From Candidatus Rifleibacteriota bacterium (GTDB taxonomy: Bacteria; Muiribacteriota; Ozemobacteria; Ozemobacterales; Ozemobacteraceae), in the NCBI GenBank assembly GCA_012517355.1, contig JAAYVD010000156.1:1-63970 (forward strand): a DNA stretch of 63,970 bases. The letters are read 5' to 3'. Positions 8,540-20,296 of the stretch are shown here, in pieces (the stretch's first letter is position 1; every line of letters starts with the position of its first letter). The translations under genes were made by a program, and so were the position numbers. The notes below the pieces were generated by a model. It did not search any database. It saw nothing but the letters and a program-made list of their open reading frames with translations, and had not been told where the DNA came from.

Positions 8540-8821
8540 ATGATCATCCGGCTGGAAAACATGTTCCATTCCACCACCGTGGAGGTCCGCACCTTCACGA
8601 CCAACCGGGAATTCGTCCGGTTCGAGGGGCGAAGGGTCCGTCAGTGGTTCGAAACCCTGTGCGGGATCGACGGGTGCGACTGCCGGTCTGACCTGCGGGT
8701 GACGATCGATGGCCGGCCCGCCACGATCCGGATGCTCGACTGGGATGCCGAGGACGACCAACCCGGCATGGAAATCACCCTTCCGGGGGACATTGAGGGG
8801 CCCAGGGATTTCTCCGGCTAG
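8540..8821 (+). CDS. Small conserved-looking protein with Cys cluster
   Basis: The predicted product is 93 aa (ATG 8540; a later ATG at 8561 is possible). It contains TTNREFVRFEGRRVRQWFE and a short C-GIDG-C-D-C cluster, then an acidic C-terminus. There is no signal peptide or membrane segment. I do not recognise a family. It is supported by its own possible terminator directly after the stop and by typical codon use. The longer open frame back to 8324 runs through a dispersed repeat and is unlikely to be translated. The Shine-Dalgarno is weak. Confidence 0.45.
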   Translation: MIIRLENMFHSTTVEVRTFTTNREFVRFEGRRVRQWFETLCGIDGCDCRSDLRVTIDGRPATIRMLDWDAEDDQPGMEITLPGDIEGPRDFSG

Positions 8822-8822
8822 T

Positions 8823-8843
8823 CCACCGTCACGGTGGTCTTTT
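8823..8843 (+). terminator. Possible rho-independent terminator
   Basis: CCACC-gtcac-GGTGG followed by TCTTTT lies two bases after the stop of the small gene. The stem is short but GC-rich. Confidence 0.45.
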
Positions 8844-9037
8844 GGGGGAAATCCCCACGGGATCCCCTTGCCGGGCGAATGAGCGCCGCATGACCAACCC
8901 ACGACCTCGACAGTGACGGGGGACTGGTCCTCTGTCACGATCGAACTTGAATGATGAAGTGGTGGGCCATCGACCGCTGGGCGGAAAACCCCAACCTCGG
9001 TCGGGTGCAAACTCGAGGGTCCCCGAAACGATTCTGA

Positions 9038-9075
9038 CCGTTCCGATCCGCGTCCATCCGCGTTCATCCGCGGCG
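9038..9075. repeat. Short CATCCGCG tandem motif
   Basis: The motif CATCCGCGTTCATCCGCG sits in the 276-base gap between the small gene's terminator and the secA stop. Similar alternating CATCCGCG words occur in intergenic DNA of many environmental bacteria, as I recall. The rest of the gap shows no gene. Confidence 0.35.
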
Positions 9076-9119
9076 GGGTTCCTCCCGGTGTTCTCGTGGC
9101 CCGGAATGGTCCTGGGGGG

Positions 9120-11873
<2,754 letters not shown>

Positions 11874-12029
11874 GGGTCACACCTTTCGGGTCGGGGTCGC
11901 CACGGCGGGGGCAGACGCCGGCGCGGTCGCCGGGGCGGGTTCCCCCAAGACGAAGCGCGGCCTCGCGGGGAGGCCGTCGCTCGGGACATGGCGGGGAGGG
12001 GGTGCGGGGTGGCCGGGGCGGCCGTTCCC

Positions 12030-12485
12030 TCACTTCTCCTCGGCGGAGATGATCTTGATGACGTCTTCAACCGACTTGGCTTCCATCAGCTCGTTGCGGA
12101 ATTCCTGGTACCGCAGGAGCCGGGACAGCCGCGCCAGGGCCTTGAGATACAGGCCGCCCGACTCGACGGGGGCGGCGATGAGGAAGATCAGGTGGACCGG
12201 GCGGTTGTCCAGCGCTTCGAACTCGATGCCGGGCAGGGAGCGGCCGATGGCGACCACCACCTCGCGCACCGCGGAGGTGCGGGAATGGGGGATGGCGATA
12301 CCCTTGCCGATGCCGGTGGACCCGACTTTTTCGCGCTCCAGGACGGATTTGAGGAACGCCTCGGCGTCGGTGAGGAACCCGGCCCCGTCGATGAGACCGA
12401 TGAGTTCCTTGATCGCCTCGAGCTTCTTGGTGGAGGTCAGCTCCAGTTTGATCAACTGGGGGGAGATGAATTCGGTTAGTTCCAA
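12030..12485 (-). CDS. ptsN: PTS EIIA, fructose/nitrogen-regulatory (PtsN-like)
   Basis: EIIA domain protein (151 aa, single domain) of the fructose/PtsN type. It accepts phosphate from HPr or NPr on a histidine. The active-site motif GIAIPHSRT places this at His67. With no EIIB or EIIC fused or adjacent, a regulatory role (nitrogen/PTS-Ntr style) is more likely than sugar uptake. It lies between hpf and secA, with 46 bases to hpf. The hpf-ptsN pairing is common near rpoN in proteobacteria; rpoN is not seen here. HPr kinase is encoded 7 kb away (19373), supporting a regulatory PTS in this organism. Confidence 0.9.
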   Translation of the reverse strand: MELTEFISPQLIKLELTSTKKLEAIKELIGLIDGAGFLTDAEAFLKSVLEREKVGSTGIGKGIAIPHSRTSAVREVVVAIGRSLPGIEFEALDNRPVHLIFLIAAPVESGGLYLKALARLSRLLRYQEFRNELMEAKSVEDVIKIISAEEK

Positions 12486-12531
12486 GGCCCCTCCTTGCGC
12501 TGGGTGGGATGGAACGCCATGCGGCGCGGGA

Positions 12532-13131
12532 TCAGAACTCGGGCTCGATGAGGCCGAAGTTGCCGTCGCTGCGCTTGTAGATGACGTTGATCTGGTTGGT
12601 TTCGGCGTTCGAGAAGACGAAGAAGCCCTGCTTGAGGAGTTCGAGCTGGTGGGCGGCCTCGTCGGCGAACATGGGCTTCATGGGGAAGGTGCCGCTGCGC
12701 ACGATCTTGGGGGCGGTGTCGGCGGCGATGCCCTTCTCCTCTTCCTCGGCCACCTTGACCTTGCCCTTGGGGGTGATGGACAGCACGGAATGGGTGGCCA
12801 TGCGGTCTTCCTTGGCGGGCTGGCGGCGGGGGAGGTCGCGCTGCTTGTCCTTGTATTTCTTGACCTGGCGCTCGATCTTGTCGGCGACCATGTCGATGGA
12901 GGCGTAGAGGTCTTCGGACGCCTTCTTGCCGCGCATGACGATGCCGTTGGCCCAGACGGTGACCTCGCAGACCTTGCTGCGGGTCTGGTCACGGACTTCG
13001 TCAACGGACAGCGTCACATCCACTTCGATGATGTGGTCGAAATACTTCTTGATGGAGCTGAGCTTCTTTTCGGCATAGTCTTTGAGGGCCTGGGAAAGGT
13101 GGATGTTCTTGCCGGTGACAACGATCTGCAT
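12532..13131 (-). CDS. hpf: Ribosome hibernation promoting factor, long form
   Basis: HPF of the long type (199 aa) inactivates and dimerises ribosomes in slow growth. The N-terminal RaiA/YfiA fold (residues 1-100, MQIVVTGKNIHLSQALKDY onward) binds the decoding channel. A charged linker leads to the C-terminal dimerisation domain (about 145-199, MKPMFADEAAHQLELLKQG). ATG 13131 has GGAGG eight bases upstream, which decides this start over a TTG 15 bases earlier. First gene of hpf-ptsN-secA. Confidence 0.95.
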   Translation of the reverse strand: MQIVVTGKNIHLSQALKDYAEKKLSSIKKYFDHIIEVDVTLSVDEVRDQTRSKVCEVTVWANGIVMRGKKASEDLYASIDMVADKIERQVKKYKDKQRDLPRRQPAKEDRMATHSVLSITPKGKVKVAEEEEKGIAADTAPKIVRSGTFPMKPMFADEAAHQLELLKQGFFVFSNAETNQINVIYKRSDGNFGLIEPEF

Positions 13132-13179
13132 GCGAAAGGCCTCCAATAGAAAGGTGAAGACACCCGTATTCGGGGTTGG

Positions 13180-13188
13180 ATACTAGCA
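13180..13188 (-). promoter_or_regulatory. Extended -10 promoter of hpf operon
   Basis: TGCTAGTAT reads on the minus strand about 50 bases before the hpf ATG, within an AT-richer patch. An overlapping TATGCT is an alternative -10. Confidence 0.4.
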
Positions 13189-13560
13189 TACCCCACCACC
13201 CCTGTCAAGACAAGGGCCGGCAGCGGAAAGGCGGTCCTCGCCTGGCTTCCGGTCGGGAGGGGAACCCGAACCGGCCGCCCGAACCATCGCCGAGGCGGCG
13301 AGGGGCCGCCAGGCTGTGAGGACGGGGACGGCCCGTATCACACCGCACGCGAACGAGGGCCTCCCCTGGAGACGCCGACCGAGGGGGCCCGGAGACGCCC
13401 GAACCGCACCGCACGTGGACGGGCTCCTCCCCTGGGGAAGCCGACCGGGGGAGCCGCCGGGAATCTGTTGGGGCGTCTCGCCCGGCCCGCTCCCCAAGCC
13501 CGGGACAGGCGGTTTCTCACGATGGGCTCTGGAGCGGTTTTCCGGGCGACTCCGGTCTGA
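13189..13560. other. Intergenic region with degenerate tandem segment
   Basis: The gap between the divergent hpf and kinase genes spans 13132-13872. Between about 13338 and 13455 a unit of roughly 58 bases is repeated imperfectly twice (CACCGCACG, then CTCCCCTGG, then GCCGACCG). I see no gene. Two further dispersed repeats lie at 13568 and 13772. Confidence 0.4.
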
Positions 13561-13567
13561 CTTGCAG

Positions 13568-13640
13568 ATGAGGCCGATGCCTGCGGAAATTCCTGTTCTT
13601 CAAAAAGCTTCGGAACGATGAGGGAATTCCTGCGGGACAA
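13568..13640 (+). repeat. Dispersed repeat with AAAGCTTCGGA core, copy 1
   Basis: The stretch with GGCCGATGCC, GCGGAAAT-CCTGTTC and AAAGCTTCGGA followed by TGAGGGA matches, in opposite orientation, 57025-57130. Similarity extends upstream through a CGGTCTG segment. Confidence 0.6.
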
Positions 13641-13771
13641 GGCCCATGGTTTTCTTTCCGCCCCGAATGCGGTATCCTCCTGTCGGCATGAACACGTCGT
13701 CTCTCCACTCCGGGCGGGCCGGCCTGGCGCCCGTCCGTTCCGGGCACGCCCCCGGCCGGCCCCTTGGCGAT

Positions 13772-13847
13772 GGGCGAAACGGGTGTTGCGCACCGCCCCC
13801 CGTGGCGGCCAGGGGATTTGTCCGACCTGGTTCCGGTCGGGCGCGGC
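13772..13847 (+). repeat. Hairpin repeat with GCGAAAC motif, copy 1
   Basis: The segment GCGAAACGGGTGTTGCG, then GTGGCGGCC, then CCGACCTGGTTCCGGTCGGGC is shared with 33091-33170 (inverted) and 33844-33920 (direct). It ends just before the kinase start. Confidence 0.6.
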
Positions 13848-13872
13848 ACTCCCTTTCCCGGCGAGGATAGCC

Positions 13873-16320
13873 GTGAGCCCGCCCCTTCCCCCCACCGGCC
13901 ACGGCTCCTTCCCGGGCAAGATCGCCTCGGAGGCGGTCCTCGACGCGCTCTTCCATGAGGCCCCCCACGGCCTGCTCCTCGCCGACGCGGATGGCCGGCT
14001 GGTGACCGTCAACCAGCGGGCCTCGACCATAACGGGCCATGCCGCCGACTTCCTGATCGGGCGGACGCTGTCCGAGCTGGCCGTGCCGGAAGACCAGACC
14101 GAGGGACCGCTCCGGTTCGACTCCCTGCCGGTCGGCGGCACCATCGAGAGCGGGTGGTATCTGCGGCACCGTGACGGGCGCCTGATTCCGATCCTGGGTC
14201 AGGTCCGACGCCTGGCCGACGGCCACCTGCTGGTCACCTGGCGGGAACCCGCGCCCACCGCGGCCGGTCGGTCGGCCGACCTCCAGCAGGAGCTGGAACG
14301 CATGCGGTTCCTCAGCGAGAACCTCGCCGATGGGATGGTCTACCAGATCAACAGCGGCCGCGACGGCCGAAGCCGAGATTTCACCTACCTCAGCCCCGCC
14401 GTCCGGCGGTTCCACCACCTGACCGTGGAGGAGGTGCTCCTCGACCCTTCCCGGCTGTATAGCCAGGTCGCCCCCGAGTTCCGGGCCTTGGTCGCCGAAC
14501 GGGAGGCCCAGGCCACCGCCGCCTGGACCCCCGTGGACGTGGAAGTGGTGGTCGAACTCCCCACCGGCGAGCGACGGTGGCGACGGTTCGTCTCGGCCCC
14601 GCGGCGGCAGCCGGACGGCTGCATCGTCTGGGACGGCATCGAACTGGACATCACCCCCCGCAAGCTGGCGGAGGAAGAGAGCGGAAAACAACGTGCAGAA
14701 CTGCTGGCCGTGCAGCACCTGGCCCGCATCTCCAGTTATCGCCTGGACCTGGCCACCGATGCGGTGTCCTGGTCACCGGAGTTTTTCGAGATCGTCGAAC
14801 GCCACCCCGACTCCTTCCCGCACACCAGTGCCGCTTTCCTGGAATTCGTGCATCCCGACGACCGCGAGCGACTGCGCCAGGCGATCGCCGCGGCGGCCAC
14901 CGGCGCCCCCCCCGACCGGGTGGAATACCGGGTGTTGACGCCCGATGGGCGGGTGAAGCACATCGCCAGCAATGGCCGGGTGGAATTCGCCGCGGACGGC
15001 CGCACCCCGGTCGGCCTCACCGGGTATTCCCAGGACATCTCCGACCTCGTCCGGGCCGAGGTGGAGCGGGACCGGTTGCGCGCCCAGCTCGCGCAGGCGC
15101 GGAAACTGGAGTCGGTGGGGCGGCTGGCCGGGGGGGTGGCCCACGATTTCAACAACATGCTGGCGGTCATTCTGGGGCGGGTGGAACTGCTGCTCCAGCA
15201 GGTCGGCCCGGATTCCCCCCACGCCCGGAACATCGGGCAGATCCAGGCGGCGGCCCAGCGGTCGGCCGACCTCACCCGCCAACTGCTGGCCTTCGCGCGA
15301 CGGCAGACCGTCTCCCCCAAGGTCCTTTCCCTGAATGCGGCGATCGAGGCGATGGTGGAGATGATCCGGCGGCTCATCGGCGAGGAGGTCGAACTTGTCT
15401 GGATCCCCGGCCCCGACCTGTGGCCGGTCCGGTTCGACCCCGCCCAGCTCCACCAGGTCCTGACCAACCTGTGCGTGAACGCCCGCGACGCCATCGCCGG
15501 GGTCGGCCGGGTCGTCATCCGCACCGGGAATCTCACCCTGGACCGGGGCTTCTGCGAGGGCCAACTGGGCTTCTCCCCGGGTGACTACGTCCTGCTGTCG
15601 GTGAGCGACGACGGCCAGGGAATGGACGAGGAGACCCTGGAGCACGTGTTCGAACCGTTCTTCACCACCAAAGAGATCCACCGGGGAACCGGCCTGGGCC
15701 TGCCCACGGTGTTCGGCATCGTCCAGCAGAACGACGGCCAGATCACGGTCTCCAGCCGGCCGGGGGAGGGCTCCTGCTTCCGGGTGTTCCTGCCCCGGGT
15801 CAAGGGCCAGCCCGACGAGGTGGAAGCGACGACCAGGGAAGCCCCGCCCCCCGGCCGTGGCGAGGTGGTCCTGGTCGTGGAGGACGAACCCAGCGTCCTC
15901 GACCTCACCCGGGCCATGCTGGAATCCCTGGGATACCGGGTGGTGGCCGCCCGCACGCCTGGCGAGGCCCTGGCCGTGGTCGCCGCCCGGGAAAGCCCGT
16001 TCCACCTGCTCCTGACCGACGTGGTGATGCCGGAACGGAACGGCCGGGAGCTCGAAGAGCAGATCCGGGCCATCTGTCCCGACCTGAAAGTGCTGTTCAT
16101 GTCCGGCTATACCGCCGACATCATCGCCCATCGCGGAGTCCTCGACGAAGGACGGCAGTTCATCCAGAAGCCCTTTTCGTTGCACACCCTGGCCGTCCGG
16201 GTCAGAACCGCTCTCGAGCAGCCGCATGCCCAGAGGCCCGCCTCCGGGTACCTCCCTCCCCGCGCCCCCGCCGAAAAACGCTCTGACACCGTCACCCCCA
16301 GTAGGAGATCCGACCAATGA
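13873..16320 (+). CDS. Hybrid sensor histidine kinase (PAS, HisKA, HATPase, REC)
   Basis: A cytoplasmic sensor of 815 aa without a membrane segment. PAS-like domains fill roughly residues 20-380 ([17 protein letters not shown], then two further units). A dimerisation/phosphoacceptor helix [16 protein letters not shown] follows, with His at about residue 424. The ATPase has N box [20 protein letters not shown] and [15 protein letters not shown]-terminal receiver has acidic DE near [10 protein letters not shown], phosphoacceptor Asp about 716 (LLTDVVMP) and Lys in IQKPF. GTG 13873 is chosen because GAGGA lies just upstream; the open frame extends to 13618 only through two dispersed repeats. The stop overlaps the next gene (ATGA). 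No output domain is present, so phosphotransfer to another protein is expected. Confidence 0.9.
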   Translation: MSPPLPPTGHGSFPGKIASEAVLDALFHEAPHGLLLADADGRLVTVNQRASTITGHAADFLIGRTLSELAVPEDQTEGPLRFDSLPVGGTIESGWYLRHRDGRLIPILGQVRRLADGHLLVTWREPAPTAAGRSADLQQELERMRFLSENLADGMVYQINSGRDGRSRDFTYLSPAVRRFHHLTVEEVLLDPSRLYSQVAPEFRALVAEREAQATAAWTPVDVEVVVELPTGERRWRRFVSAPRRQPDGCIVWDGIELDITPRKLAEEESGKQRAELLAVQHLARISSYRLDLATDAVSWSPEFFEIVERHPDSFPHTSAAFLEFVHPDDRERLRQAIAAAATGAPPDRVEYRVLTPDGRVKHIASNGRVEFAADGRTPVGLTGYSQDISDLVRAEVERDRLRAQLAQARKLESVGRLAGGVAHDFNNMLAVILGRVELLLQQVGPDSPHARNIGQIQAAAQRSADLTRQLLAFARRQTVSPKVLSLNAAIEAMVEMIRRLIGEEVELVWIPGPDLWPVRFDPAQLHQVLTNLCVNARDAIAGVGRVVIRTGNLTLDRGFCEGQLGFSPGDYVLLSVSDDGQGMDEETLEHVFEPFFTTKEIHRGTGLGLPTVFGIVQQNDGQITVSSRPGEGSCFRVFLPRVKGQPDEVEATTREAPPPGRGEVVLVVEDEPSVLDLTRAMLESLGYRVVAARTPGEALAVVAARESPFHLLLTDVVMPERNGRELEEQIRAICPDLKVLFMSGYTADIIAHRGVLDEGRQFIQKPFSLHTLAVRVRTALEQPHAQRPASGYLPPRAPAEKRSDTVTPSRRSDQ

Positions 16321-16850
16321 AAGACAATCCCTTGTGGTTCTGGGTGAATTTCTGCCGGGGGATGGGCGCCGTCGGCGCCGTCCTGCTGGCCCTTCCCTTC
16401 GCGATCGACCTGGACATGGGCCATGGAGGCGGAGCCAGCCTGATGGTCGGTCTCATGCTCCTGCTGACCGGGCTGATCTCGGCGGCCGTCCTGGCCCGCA
16501 AGGCCCGGCAGGCTGACCGGATCCTGCGCCCGGCGGACGTGCTGGCCCACTGGACCGGCACCGACGAGGATGGGGATGCCTACGACGTCGTGATCTCTCG
16601 CGTCGGAATCATCTACGACACGGAGGTCCTGCCCTTTTTCGGGGAGCATTGCGGACTGGTACAGGTGAAACTGGAGGCCGAAGGCCAGACGCCCAAGGCC
16701 CTGCAAGTGCTGGTCGACGGGTGGCACAAGGCGCGCCGGCACACCTTCGACCTGCGGCTGCCCATTCCTGCCAACGCGCAGGCGCAGGCGCAGGTCCAGA
16801 CGGTCCTGGCCACATTGCAGGGCCTGGCCGGGCAGCGCCAGCCAGGCTGA
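16317..16850 (+). CDS. Two-helix membrane protein of unknown function
   Basis: The protein is 177 aa. Two transmembrane helices (about 12-32 and 42-62) are followed by a soluble domain of about 115 residues containing DVVISRVGIIYDTEVLPFF and an Ala/Gln-rich end. Its ATG overlaps the hybrid kinase stop (ATGA), so the two are probably co-translated. It could supply membrane input to the soluble kinase, but that is inference from position. I recognise no family. Confidence 0.7.
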   Translation: MKDNPLWFWVNFCRGMGAVGAVLLALPFAIDLDMGHGGGASLMVGLMLLLTGLISAAVLARKARQADRILRPADVLAHWTGTDEDGDAYDVVISRVGIIYDTEVLPFFGEHCGLVQVKLEAEGQTPKALQVLVDGWHKARRHTFDLRLPIPANAQAQAQVQTVLATLQGLAGQRQPG

Positions 16851-16937
16851 CCGCCGGGCCGTACCCCGTCCGGGGGGGCTACCCCGCCCACCTGACGGGC
16901 AGGAAAATTCCCTGTTACATGGCGCCGGGTTTTGACG

Positions 16938-16943
16938 TATAAT
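16938..16943 (+). promoter_or_regulatory. TATAAT -10 upstream of amidase
   Basis: A perfect TATAAT lies 31 bases before ATG 16975. No good -35 or TG extension is seen. Confidence 0.35.
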
Positions 16944-16974
16944 GGACGTCAAATCTGCCGACGAGGTGTTGAGT

Positions 16975-17982
16975 ATGAAGAATCGGTCGCGGGTTTTCTG
17001 TTGTTGTCTGCTGACCCTGGGAATGATGCTGGCGGTCGGTGCCGTCCGGGCCGACGAGGACATCCCCACCTACAAGGTGGCGGTCACCCCGGGGTTCCAA
17101 TTGGCCGGCCAGGTGTTCGGCCGGTTCGAGACGCCCGCCTACGCGCTCGAGCCCGCGCTCGACAACCTGTTGATCTCGGTCGACATCAAGCGCGCCGCGA
17201 AAGCGGTGGTCAGCTCCTACGCCCGCTTCCGGGATGCCAAAACCGGCCGCTGGACGCGCTACGAGCAGTTCGAGACCGAATTCCACTATGCCGGTGTCCA
17301 GCCGGTCTCCGGGTACCAGCTGCTGTTCGTGATCCTCGACCTGGGCAAGGGCAGGAGCGTCGTCGAACGGTTCACCGCCCAGGGCCGCACCCTCGGCGAG
17401 GAAGCCATGGAAGCCATCCTGAAGCAGCCCCTTCCCTTCACGCCGGCGAGGGCCTGGCCCCAGCCCCCGATCGTCAGCCGCGCCGAATGGAAGGCCCGGC
17501 CCCCCAAGGGCGAGTACAAGTACCACACCCCGCAGAAGATCGTCGTGCATCACACCTGGAAGCCCACCGCCTCCCAGTATACCGGGGCGGCCACGATCCG
17601 TGGCATCCAGAACTACCACATGGACGACCCCAATACCGGGTGGGCCGACATCGGCTACCATTTCCTGATCGGGCCCGACGGGGTCATCTACGCCGGCCGC
17701 CCCGAGAAGGCGGTGGGCGCCCACTGCCCGCCCAATGTCAACATGGTGGGGGTCAACGTCATCGGCGACTACGACCCGGGCCAGGACCAGGTCACCCCCG
17801 CGATCGACAAGTCACTCGTCGAGGTGCTGTCGTGGTTGTGCTCGACGTACAAGATCGACCCCCGCACCCAGATCTACGGGCACCGCAACTTCTCCTCGAA
17901 GTCCTGCCCCGGTGACGGGGTTTACGACAAGCTTCCCGCCTACCGCGAGGAGATCCTGAAGAACATCGGCGAAAAGAAGTAG
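16975..17982 (+). CDS. N-acetylmuramoyl-L-alanine amidase (Amidase_2/PGRP fold)
   Basis: This exported enzyme (335 aa) should cut the amide bond between muramic acid and the stem peptide of peptidoglycan. ATG 16975 follows GAGGTG. A signal peptide ends near VGAVRADE. Residues about 40-165 form an unassigned N-terminal domain. The amidase domain then shows zinc ligands in IVVHHTW, GYHFLIGPDGVIYAGRP, VGAHCPPNVN, and GHRNFSSKSCPGD with the final Cys ligand. It is closed by a strong intrinsic terminator, so it appears monocistronic. Confidence 0.93.
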   Translation: MKNRSRVFCCCLLTLGMMLAVGAVRADEDIPTYKVAVTPGFQLAGQVFGRFETPAYALEPALDNLLISVDIKRAAKAVVSSYARFRDAKTGRWTRYEQFETEFHYAGVQPVSGYQLLFVILDLGKGRSVVERFTAQGRTLGEEAMEAILKQPLPFTPARAWPQPPIVSRAEWKARPPKGEYKYHTPQKIVVHHTWKPTASQYTGAATIRGIQNYHMDDPNTGWADIGYHFLIGPDGVIYAGRPEKAVGAHCPPNVNMVGVNVIGDYDPGQDQVTPAIDKSLVEVLSWLCSTYKIDPRTQIYGHRNFSSKSCPGDGVYDKLPAYREEILKNIGEKK

Positions 17983-18004
17983 CCCTCCCCGACCGTTCTC
18001 CCGA

Positions 18005-18031
18005 CCCCCATCCGCCCGGATGGGGGTTTTT
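18005..18031 (+). terminator. Rho-independent terminator after amidase
   Basis: CCCCCATCC-gccc-GGATGGGGG followed by TTTTT: a perfect 9-bp stem and T tract, 22 bases after the amidase stop. Confidence 0.9.
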
Positions 18032-18053
18032 CATGGAAGGAGGTCCTGCCCGC

Positions 18054-19280
18054 ATGCTCGAGCCGCGCGAGTTCGCCGCCACGCAGTTCCGCCCCCACCC
18101 GGTCGCTCTGCTGGTCGGGACGGCGGTGGTGGTCCTGGCCGTCCAGATGCTGACCGGCAACACCTTCCTGATGCTGCTGCCGAGCTCGGCGGCGCTGGTG
18201 ACAGCCCTCACGGCGGTCTTCTTCCTGCTCGCCTGGGCGGGAGCCCACCTCGGCCATGCCGTGCTGGCCAGGCTCGACCTGGAGCTGCCGACCGTCGGCC
18301 TGTGGTTCCACCCCTTCCTGTGGACGGGGCTGACCGGTTTGCTCAGCGGGGGCCTGCTGGTGGCCTGGCCGGCCTGGGCGGGGCGGGCCTTCTGGTCGAC
18401 CTTCCTGCGCCTGAACGCCAAGGTGACGACGGTGGCCTTCACCATCACCTTCCTGGCGTTCGGGCTGTTCATCGTCATCATGGTGCTGTACGAGGTGATC
18501 CGCTACCTGAGCTGGTCGGTGGACCTGGCCGAGGGGTTGTGGAAGTCGGTCGAAGGCGAGGCCGCGGCGGCCGTCACCGACCTGGCGCGGGGGGAGACGG
18601 CCGGCCTGCAGGCGACCTTGACCACCATGAAGGCGCGCCTGCACGCCATCGAGGAGTCCCGCACCCGGGCGCAGCGGTTCAACCGGGGGGCGGCCTGGCT
18701 GTTGTTCTTCGGCATGATCGGGGCGGGCAGCTGGGTGGTCTTCTTCCGGCCCGAACTGATCCTGTTCTACCGGGGGATGGCGCAACTGCGGTCGTTCCGG
18801 GAGCCGGAGGTGGCCTTCGAGACCTTCGAGCATCTGGCCCGCCGGTATCCGGGATACCGCTACCTCGACACGGTCGAGTATTTCGCCGCCTGGACGCTGG
18901 AACGGCGGCTCAACCGCCATGCCGAAGCCGCCCGCCGGTATGAGGCCTTCCTCGGCAAGTACGGGCCTGACAACGTCTGGGCCGACGAGGCGATGGCCGG
19001 TCTGGTCCGGCTGCACCTCGACAAGCTGGCCAGCCCGGCCGCCGCCCTGACCTGGACGCGGCGGTACCAGGAGCGGTTCCCAGACGGGATCATGGCCCCC
19101 CACGTGGCGCTCTACGAGGTCCGGGCGCTGGTGGACGAGGGGCGGAAGGACGACGCCCTGGCTGCTTTGGCACGGGCCCGGGAACGGTTCGCGGGTCGGA
19201 TGATCGAATTGTACGACAACGAGGACGATTTCCTGGCGCGCCTTCCGTTCGAGTCGGCGGCGGCGGGCCTGGACCTGTGA
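18054..19280 (+). CDS. Multi-pass membrane protein with C-terminal TPR-like domain
   Basis: 408 aa. ATG 18054 has AAGGAGGT nine bases upstream, which rules out the in-frame ATG at 18033 that lies before this site. Four hydrophobic helices occur in the first 150 residues, then a charged helical stretch, a fifth helix (GAAWLLFFGMIGAGSWVVF), and about 170 residues of helical-hairpin repeats with TPR/tol-pal YbgF-like spacing (AFETFEHLARRYPGY, AARRYEAFLGKYGPD). The C-terminus probably binds partner proteins outside or inside the membrane. Function is unknown. Its downstream neighbour hprK has its own promoter. Confidence 0.75.
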   Translation: MLEPREFAATQFRPHPVALLVGTAVVVLAVQMLTGNTFLMLLPSSAALVTALTAVFFLLAWAGAHLGHAVLARLDLELPTVGLWFHPFLWTGLTGLLSGGLLVAWPAWAGRAFWSTFLRLNAKVTTVAFTITFLAFGLFIVIMVLYEVIRYLSWSVDLAEGLWKSVEGEAAAAVTDLARGETAGLQATLTTMKARLHAIEESRTRAQRFNRGAAWLLFFGMIGAGSWVVFFRPELILFYRGMAQLRSFREPEVAFETFEHLARRYPGYRYLDTVEYFAAWTLERRLNRHAEAARRYEAFLGKYGPDNVWADEAMAGLVRLHLDKLASPAAALTWTRRYQERFPDGIMAPHVALYEVRALVDEGRKDDALAALARARERFAGRMIELYDNEDDFLARLPFESAAAGLDL

Positions 19281-19307
19281 TCGCCGCCCCGCCCGGGTGG
19301 GGCGATA

Positions 19308-19316
19308 TGCTATAAT
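19308..19316 (+). promoter_or_regulatory. Extended -10 promoter of hprK operon
   Basis: TGCTATAAT is a perfect extended -10, 57 bases before the hprK ATG. The -35 position is GC-rich and unrecognisable. Confidence 0.6.
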
Positions 19317-19372
19317 CGGACCGGCCGCAAGAGAAGGCCCACCTTCGCAATTGGGAGCGGACATCGCCGCCT

Positions 19373-20296
19373 ATGGCTCTGGTTCTGGTTCGTGAGATCG
19401 TCGCCGATCAAGGCCTGACCCTGATCGCCGGCCAACCCGGCCTCGACCGCAAGATCATCTCGGCCGAAGTCCACCGGCCCGGCCTTGAACTGGCCGGGTT
19501 CTTCGAGCATTTCGGGTACGAGCGCATCATCGTGTTGGGCCGCACCGAGCTGGCCTACCTGGGCGAGCAGACCCCCGAGACCCGCAAGGTGCGGCTGCGG
19601 CAGCTGCTGTTCTTCAACATCCCCTGCATCATCGTGACCGACGACCTGCTGGTGCTCGACGAACTGATCGACCTGTGCAACCAGAAGGGCATCCCGGTCC
19701 TGCGCACCGCGCAGCGGGCGGGCGAGTTCATCTACCAGCTGTCGCGTTACCTGCACAACCGGTTCGCCCCGCGCAAGAGCGTGCACGGGGTGTTCGTCGA
19801 GGTGTACGGCGTCGGCATCCTGATCATGGGGCCCTCGGGGGTGGGCAAGAGCGAGTGCGCCCTCGAGCTGATCAAGCGCGGTCATCGCCTGGTGGCCGAC
19901 GACGCGGTGCAACTGACCAAGATCAGCGACCACAAGATCGTCGGCTCGCCCGACGAGATGATCAAGCACCACATGGAGATCCGCGGCCTGGGCATCATCG
20001 ACATCCAGTCGCTGTTCGGCATCTCGGCCACCGCCGACGAAAAGCCGGTCGAGCTGGTCGTCCACTTCGAAAAGTGGGACGACAACAAGGAATACGACCG
20101 TCTCGGCATCCTGCAGAAGACCGTCAAGTTCCTGAAGGTCGAGATTCCGATCACCACCATCCCGGTGCGGGAAGGCCGCAACCTGGCAGTGGTCGTGGAA
20201 ACGGCGGCCATGAACTTCTACCTGAAGCGGATGGGCATCACCAGCGCCGAGAACTTCGCGCGCTCCCTGCAGAACAAGATGCTGAAAGGGCGCTGA
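19373..20296 (+). CDS. hprK: HPr kinase/phosphorylase
   Basis: HprK phosphorylates HPr on Ser46 in response to metabolite state and reverses the reaction with phosphate. At 307 aa it has the usual length. The N-terminal domain covers residues 1-130, followed by the conserved HGV, Walker A GPSGVGKS (153-160), ADDAV, and the HprK signature EIRGLGIIDIQSLFG (from about 203). The C-terminal stretch EIPITTIPVREGRNLAVVVE completes the fold. First of three overlapping genes hprK-yvcK-whiA. HPr itself is not in the window; PtsN is encoded at 12030. Confidence 0.97.
   Translation: MALVLVREIVADQGLTLIAGQPGLDRKIISAEVHRPGLELAGFFEHFGYERIIVLGRTELAYLGEQTPETRKVRLRQLLFFNIPCIIVTDDLLVLDELIDLCNQKGIPVLRTAQRAGEFIYQLSRYLHNRFAPRKSVHGVFVEVYGVGILIMGPSGVGKSECALELIKRGHRLVADDAVQLTKISDHKIVGSPDEMIKHHMEIRGLGIIDIQSLFGISATADEKPVELVVHFEKWDDNKEYDRLGILQKTVKFLKVEIPITTIPVREGRNLAVVVETAAMNFYLKRMGITSAENFARSLQNKMLKGR

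Noticed and set aside
13618-13872. Upstream extension of the hybrid kinase from ATG 13618
   Set aside because: The added 85 residues come from dispersed repeats, and GTG 13873 has a better ribosome site.
19675-20295. N-terminal extension of YvcK back into hprK
   Set aside because: It is the shadow frame of hprK; ATG 20296 fits the family and the TGATG overlap.
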